NCBI RefSeq assembly: GCF_021398715.1
Contig: NZ_CP090347.1
Span: 3,162,001-3,226,000 of the forward strand
From: Microbacterium binotii
GTDB taxonomy: Bacteria; Actinomycetota; Actinomycetes; Actinomycetales; Microbacteriaceae
Reading direction: 5' to 3'
Length of the DNA: 64,000 nt
Shown here: positions 62,013 through 64,000 of the stretch, one piece after another
Position numbering within the stretch: the stretch's first letter is position 1
How the letters are laid out: each line of letters opens with the position of its first letter
Notes under the pieces: model-generated
What the model saw: the letters and a program-made list of their open reading frames with translations, nothing else
Database searches by the model: none
Told to the model about the DNA's origin: nothing
Position numbers and translations under genes: made by a program

Positions 62013-63032
62013 CTACCCTGCGGCTATCGCCGCGTCGGTCGCCGTCTTGAAGCCGAGGTTCATGCGCGTGCCATAGTTCTGACCCACGAACGAGTTCCCC
62101 GAAGTGTGCACACCGATCACACAGTTGCCGCATGCGGTGCCGCTTTGGAGTGCCCAGACAGGTCCGCCGCTCTGACCGCCGGAGGTGTCGATCGTGTACG
62201 TGAGCTGGCTTGCGCCGAAGGCATACGCCGAGTCAGTGTGCTGCCACATGTGGTAACCCGGTCCGTTCACGCCCACCTTGTCTCCCGGGTAACCCGTGAC
62301 CCGGTGATAACCGTAGTTCGCGTTCACGCCGCCACCGGGATCCCGGTAACCCATGTGGCCGACAACGTCACCGATGTTGCAGTTGAGTCGGATCAGCCCC
62401 CAGTCGGATGCACCGTCCCCGAAGCTGATCCAGTTCTGCGAAACGGTGAGGTTGGTGGGGATGCACCCATACTCTGCGGTGTTGCCCTCCGCGCCGAAGT
62501 AGACATACATCTCGGTAGCCCAAGCGCCGTCACCGTACAAGCAGTGGGCAGCGGTCACGACCGTTCGCTGACCGACCAAGGCCCCCGAGCACATGTAGCC
62601 GGTGCCGTTGCGCTGGTAGAGCAACAGGGGGATCTGCGAGAACGGCGAGCTGTTGGGGAACACTTGCACACGGTCATCGCTTCCGATGATGACCCGAGAC
62701 GATGGTCCGCCGGGCGCTGCCGGGGAGAGGGGCATCTCGCTCTCAACATCCGGATCGATGGTCAACTCACCGACGACGAATCCGCCTTCCAGATCTGCCA
62801 GATCGCCGCTACCGATCTCGCTCGGCGCGATGTCTTCGGTATTGAGTTCCACCGGCAGAGTTGTGATGTTTCCATGGTTGTCGACAAGCGTCACCTCGTC
62901 CGGTGAGACGCCTGCAGAGTCCGCGGGCGCTGCATATGCAGCGCCCGCCCCCGCAGCGAGTGCACCAGCCGGCAGCACGAGACAGATCACCGCCGCCGCA
63001 ATCCGCCTCCGGACCTTTCGATTTGTCGCCAT
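62013..63032 (-). CDS. Secreted trypsin-like serine protease (V8/S1 type)
   Basis: A 339-residue secreted protease. A signal peptide (cleavage near AYAAPA, about 35) and an acidic pro-region (36-115) precede the catalytic domain. The triad is His163 (TAAHC), Asp210 (ASDWGLI) and Ser288 (GGQSGGP). Layout resembles V8-like glutamyl endopeptidases. Three possible disulfides. I chose the second of two ATGs, 6 nt after GGAGG. Confidence 0.9.
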   Translation of the reverse strand: MATNRKVRRRIAAAVICLVLPAGALAAGAGAAYAAPADSAGVSPDEVTLVDNHGNITTLPVELNTEDIAPSEIGSGDLADLEGGFVVGELTIDPDVESEMPLSPAAPGGPSSRVIIGSDDRVQVFPNSSPFSQIPLLLYQRNGTGYMCSGALVGQRTVVTAAHCLYGDGAWATEMYVYFGAEGNTAEYGCIPTNLTVSQNWISFGDGASDWGLIRLNCNIGDVVGHMGYRDPGGGVNANYGYHRVTGYPGDKVGVNGPGYHMWQHTDSAYAFGASQLTYTIDTSGGQSGGPVWALQSGTACGNCVIGVHTSGNSFVGQNYGTRMNLGFKTATDAAIAAG

Positions 63033-63224
63033 CATGATCCTCCCCCTCATATGCAACAAATAGCTTTCTCACAGCATGCCAAATTGAGTGGGCGGTGTGA
63101 AGAGTGCCAGCAGAGCTGTCAGGCGACGCGGCACTGCGCTGCGGGGTATCGAGCTGCTTCACGGCTGGCGCGGCCTAGGGCGACCGGGCGGCAGGATGCG
63201 GTGAGCCAGCCGCATCCGCGTCGA

Positions 63225-63230
63225 TACGGT
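63225..63230 (+). promoter_or_regulatory. -10 hexamer TACGGT of the carbamoyltransferase gene
   Basis: TACGGT ends 6 nt before the ATG with no ribosome site; likely leaderless but a weak match. Confidence 0.35.
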
Positions 63231-63236
63231 GGCGGG

Positions 63237-64000
63237 ATGCGCTCCCTCATCCGCCTCGACGACTGGACATCCGCCGACATCGAGCAGGTCTTCGCCCTCG
63301 CCGACGCATACGAAGCGGGGCGGGGTCCGAAGACGTCGGGCTGTGCGGTCATGTTCTTCCCAGCGACGAGTCTTCGCACCCGTGTCACATTCGAGCGCGG
63401 CGCGGCGCTCATGGGTCTGCAGCCGGTCGTCCTTCCCGAGTCCACCCTCGACAAGCCGGAGGCGCACGCGGATGTCGCGGGCTACCTCGCCGGCTGGGCC
63501 GACCTCGCCGTCGTCCGCCACGGCGACATCGGCGTGCTGGAGGCCCTCGCGGCCCCGGGCGCCCTTCCCATCGTGAACGCGATGACGGGCATCAACCATC
63601 CCTGTGAGGTCCTCGCCGACCTGTGGATGCTGCGACGGAACCGCGATCTCGCCGCGACACGTTTCCTGTTCGTCGGGCCTGACGGCAACATCTCGCGCGC
63701 GTGGCAGGAAGCCTCTCGCGCGCTCGGGCTCGACGTGGTGCAGTGCGCGCCGGCCGAGCTGCGCACACCCGGCGCGCGATGGGTCGGGGATCTCGATTCG
63801 GCGATCCGCTCCGCCGACGTGATCATCACCGACGACCCCGGGAGCCACGCCGAGATCCTCGAGCCGTATCGGATCACCGCATCCCTGCTGGATGCGGCGC
63901 CTCGCGGTGTCCGGCTGAATCCGTGCCCGCCGTTCATCCGCGGGCGGGAGGTCAGCGAGGACGCGGTGGCACATCCCGCCTTCGTCGGTCACGCGTTCAA
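63237..64000 (+). CDS. Aspartate/ornithine carbamoyltransferase family (3' end cut)
   Basis: The first 254 residues are visible. The carbamoyl-phosphate motif is SLRTR (45-49). The HPxQ motif reads HPCE (120-123), with Glu replacing Gln, which may change substrate handling. The second-domain start VGPDGNISRAW is typical. It could be an ornithine- or aspartate-type enzyme or a divergent paralogue. Its end is outside the window. Confidence 0.8.
   Translation, partial: MRSLIRLDDWTSADIEQVFALADAYEAGRGPKTSGCAVMFFPATSLRTRVTFERGAALMGLQPVVLPESTLDKPEAHADVAGYLAGWADLAVVRHGDIGVLEALAAPGALPIVNAMTGINHPCEVLADLWMLRRNRDLAATRFLFVGPDGNISRAWQEASRALGLDVVQCAPAELRTPGARWVGDLDSAIRSADVIITDDPGSHAEILEPYRITASLLDAAPRGVRLNPCPPFIRGREVSEDAVAHPAFVGHAF

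Overview
The window is a chromosomal segment of a high-GC actinobacterium, most likely a Microbacterium-like member of the Microbacteriaceae. The reasons are the very high GC, the dnaK-grpE-dnaJ-hspR operon with HAIR operators, Zur- and IdeR-type metal boxes, many leaderless starts (a TAnnnT -10 only 6-7 nt before the start codon), and very frequent GGATGCG/CGCATCC words. Genus level is inference.

Layout. 1-3.6 kb: a heterodimeric ABC exporter pair and a K+ channel. 3.6-12.8 kb: an eight-gene sugar or sugar-acid catabolic operon (ABC importer, isomerase, kinase, aldolase-type lyase, two dehydrogenases) with a GntR/FCD regulator. The same 11-bp word lies at the operon promoter and before the regulator. 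12.9-17 kb: the heat-shock operon. 17.1-26 kb: an MFS transporter, a BCCT osmolyte transporter with a coupled acetyltransferase, an orphan histidine kinase, an MprF-like lysyltransferase and dcd. 26.0-33.7 kb: tRNA-Gly(CCC), an array of structured repeats, then a compositionally distinct accessory island.

The island holds no recognisable integrase. It has a two-TM protein, an XRE-ImmA/IrrE protease with its coupled partner, a tight operon of two deoxyribosyltransferase-like Rossmann proteins plus a PD-(D/E)XK nuclease and a frameshifted fourth gene, and a convergent Abi_2 (AbiD/F) HEPN protein preceded by two GNRA-loop hairpins. This is the most likely place for an undescribed defence system.

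33.8-49.2 kb: DUF368 translocase, ROK fructokinase, aldo/keto reductase, alpha/beta hydrolase, ribokinase and nucleoside hydrolase (divergent), an EamA exporter coupled to a degenerate beta-lactamase-fold lipoprotein, DUF2470 and heme oxygenase (the latter under an iron box), PIF1-type helicase, CopD-CtaG fusion, HU, and an rpmB-rpmG-rpsN cluster. 49.5-64 kb: a giant SCO7613-type membrane protein, a zinc homeostasis cluster (znuACB, zur, two metal-linked membrane genes, a beta-propeller protein, mpg), a small membrane protein, a secreted trypsin-like protease, and a carbamoyltransferase cut by the window end.

Most functional calls rest on protein motifs read directly from the sequence. No database search or alignment was run.
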